A stretch of 7,393 nt of DNA from Bacteriovorax stolpii (lineage in GTDB: Bacteria > Bdellovibrionota > Bacteriovoracia > Bacteriovoracales > Bacteriovoracaceae). Within the stretch, counting starts at the first letter, position 1, and each line of letters opens with the position of its first letter. Position numbers and translations under genes: made by a program. This document shows positions 6,201 to 7,393 of this stretch, piece by piece. Under the pieces are notes generated by a model, which was given only the letters and a program-made list of their open reading frames with translations, searched no databases and was not told the DNA's origin. The stretch spans positions 1 to 7,393 of the forward strand of contig CAMAYW010000112.1 in the NCBI GenBank assembly GCA_945862475.1, written 5' to 3'.

Positions 6201-6229
6201 ATTTTAATCGACAGGAATAGTTTCGTGAA
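6201..6229 (-). promoter_or_regulatory. Candidate sigma-70-type promoter for tyrS
   Basis: On the minus strand TTCACG (6229-6224) and TAAAAT (6206-6201) are spaced by exactly 17 bases (4/6 and 5/6 to consensus). It fills most of the 55-bp gap between the small exported protein gene and tyrS and lies upstream of the Shine-Dalgarno. The -10 hexamer is the same as in the promoter at 3661-3689. Confidence 0.4.
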
Positions 6230-6234
6230 TCAAT

Positions 6235-6534
6235 TTAACGGCAATTGACGGAAAATCTTTTCCCTTTGAGAAAGAGATAGTTTGAGGAGTCTACTTTTCC
6301 GACCTTGGCAAAGAGGGTCATCTCTCCAAAAGTCTGAAATTTGGCAACAACATCCACTTCGTCATTAGTTAATATGCCATCGGCAATCACTGACTCCTGG
6401 TTGATCAGCACCAGAATTTCGTTCTTAGAATTAAGCTGTAATTGAACCTTATGGTCAGAGGTCAAACATTGAACTTTTGCAGCGAAAGCATTTACGCCCA
6501 TAAAAGATAAAATTAATAAGCATAGAATGTTCAT
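6235..6534 (-). CDS. Small exported (periplasmic) protein of unknown function
   Basis: The 99-residue product begins with a short hydrophobic signal peptide (about 1-18) ending VNAFA/AK, a standard signal peptidase I site, so the mature protein of about 81 residues should be periplasmic or secreted. Mature residues C23 (KVQCLT) and C98 (VNCR) lie at opposite ends and could close the chain with one disulfide. Between them are alternating hydrophobic strands (VQLQL, EILVLI, VDVVAKF, MTLFAKV, YLFLKG), which suggest a small beta barrel or sandwich. The size and end-to-end disulfide recall small inhibitor or adaptor folds, but no family motif is clear. Its ATG overlaps the upstream stop codon as ATGA, with AAGGA inside that gene as ribosome site, so its translation is coupled to the large upstream gene. 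Confidence 0.8.
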   Translation of the reverse strand: MNILCLLILSFMGVNAFAAKVQCLTSDHKVQLQLNSKNEILVLINQESVIADGILTNDEVDVVAKFQTFGEMTLFAKVGKVDSSNYLFLKGKRFSVNCR

Positions 6535-7393
6535 TTTTCTTCCTTAAGTCTAAATCCGAGTGTCGCTGTTCCTCTTCCGAGGCCATCTGAATAGAGCTCT
6601 AAACGATGGAAGTAGGTTCCCATAAGTTCCTTCACCTCCACATCGATCACCGTTTGCCCCTCAAAGGCTTTGACTTCTTTTAGGATCGAGTTCATCACTT
6701 TCTTTTTAAATCGAGGGACATTTTTAACGGTGCTAGGTAGATTTAATGACGGAATTCCATCCAAGATCATTTTTTCATCAGTGGCCACTTTCTTCACACT
6801 TATTTCAAAATGCGGAACATCCTGAATTTCAATCACCTTGAGTGCAATCATGAGCTTAACAGGAAATCGTAGTTCAGAGCGCCCAACTAAAATACGATCA
6901 CTCCCCTTGAGTGAATAAACGATATCTAAATAAAGCGAAAAAAGATCCCCTCTTTCTTCGGCGAGAATAAAGGAGCGCTCAGAGCCGAGTTTAAAATCTT
7001 TTCCATTTAAGACTTGATCCCATAATCCATTTTTAATGGTGGCATCAATCAACTCATTGAGTAGCTGCTCACTCACACTCACGGCGAGATTCGCTTTTCT
7101 CTCGATGATGGTTCGATTCAATTCCCTTAGTGACTTTTGATAGAGAAGAGAATCAATATTTCTTCTAGGGTTTACTTTAAATTCTTGGTTCTTGCAGAAA
7201 TTATTTTCTTGAGTTGGAAGAACTTCACAAAAGAATCCATCCAAACCTAATTGAAGAATACCAGTATTATTGACAAGCATCTCCTTCATCGTGAAGACCG
7301 CATTCACCTCTTGAGCAAGTGCATAATGAAGGGGGAGCTTCAATTCTTGAGGATTCTCACTGATGATATTTGAAAACCTGTCTCCAAGTTTTA
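6531..7393 (-). CDS. Protein of unknown function, possibly TULIP/BPI-like, N-terminus outside the window (partial)
   Basis: The frame is open to the right edge, giving 286 residues. The first possible start inside it, a TTG at 7343-7341, has no ribosome site, so the real start is very probably beyond the window. I recognise no named family. A cysteine pair (C55, C66 of the visible part) near the start suggests an oxidised, exported protein. Then come a charged helix, NLAVSVSEQLLNELID (about 101-116) leading into KNGLWDQVL, and amphipathic beta stretches (LFSLYLDIVYSL, RFPVKLMIALKVIEI, HFEISVKKV). A Leu/Pro linker is followed by a long amphipathic helix (FKKKVMNSILKEVKAFEG) and a terminal strand pair ending GRGTATLGFRL. 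The order 'sLSe..lN.ll...G.L', strands, helix, final strand resembles the C-terminal half of BPI/TULIP lipid-binding proteins; that is my inference. The gene overlaps the next by 4 bp (ATGA), so both form one operon and may act together. Confidence 0.75.
   Translation of the reverse strand, partial: KLGDRFSNIISENPQELKLPLHYALAQEVNAVFTMKEMLVNNTGILQLGLDGFFCEVLPTQENNFCKNQEFKVNPRRNIDSLLYQKSLRELNRTIIERKANLAVSVSEQLLNELIDATIKNGLWDQVLNGKDFKLGSERSFILAEERGDLFSLYLDIVYSLKGSDRILVGRSELRFPVKLMIALKVIEIQDVPHFEISVKKVATDEKMILDGIPSLNLPSTVKNVPRFKKKVMNSILKEVKAFEGQTVIDVEVKELMGTYFHRLELYSDGLGRGTATLGFRLKEEK

Noticed and set aside
6016..6207. Rightward frame opposite the tyrS 5' end
   Set aside because: It is antisense to the catalytic domain and the promoter region, with no ribosome site and no recognisable motif.
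6180..6234. T-box or other tRNA-sensing leader before tyrS
   Set aside because: Only 55 bases are available, with no hairpin or T-box-like sequence; the gap is explained by a promoter and a ribosome site.

Overview
This 7.4 kb window is densely coded chromosomal DNA with moderately low G+C. It comes from a Gram-negative bacterium: there is a lipoprotein with a lipobox, a small protein with a type I signal peptide, and a DmdC-type long acyl-CoA dehydrogenase. Gene content and protein style fit the Bdellovibrionota (Bacteriovorax/Peredibacter-like predators), but that placement is an impression, not a proof. I see no insertion sequence, phage gene, CRISPR array, tRNA or rRNA, and no gap above 300 bases without a gene; the longest non-coding stretches are about 170 bp.

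Layout. The left edge (1-165, +) is the C-terminal end of a THUMP-type 23S rRNA methyltransferase (COG0116). It converges, with a 3-bp gap, on a leftward gene (169-993) whose middle carries the E...D...ExK signature of a PD-(D/E)XK nuclease fold. Upstream of that, also leftward, lies an acyl-CoA dehydrogenase (1042-2769, start corrected to an internal ATG). A strong leftward intrinsic terminator (2886-2917) separates it from a leftward orphan lipoprotein gene (2945-3541). A 167-bp divergent intergenic region (3542-3708) carries a good rightward promoter and a perfect Shine-Dalgarno for a rightward two-gene operon: a GST-like protein (3709-4290) and, 2 bp later, deoC (4293-4958). deoC converges on leftward tyrS (4959-6179). 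Their stop codons abut, and both sit in the loop of a hairpin that appears to terminate transcription both ways. Upstream of tyrS are a small exported protein (6235-6534) and a large protein of unknown function that runs off the right edge (6531-7393). These two overlap by ATGA and are clearly one operon. tyrS may be read from that operon but also has its own candidate promoter.

The recognisable functions are housekeeping and catabolic: tyrosyl-tRNA charging, rRNA methylation, acyl-CoA oxidation and deoxyribose phosphate breakdown. The last two would suit an organism living on the lipids and DNA of other cells, but that is inference. I found no clear new multi-gene system. The best leads are the orphan PD-(D/E)XK-like protein with a hairpin over its translation start, the possible TULIP/BPI-like exported protein with its coupled small partner, and the zero-spacing deoC/tyrS terminator.
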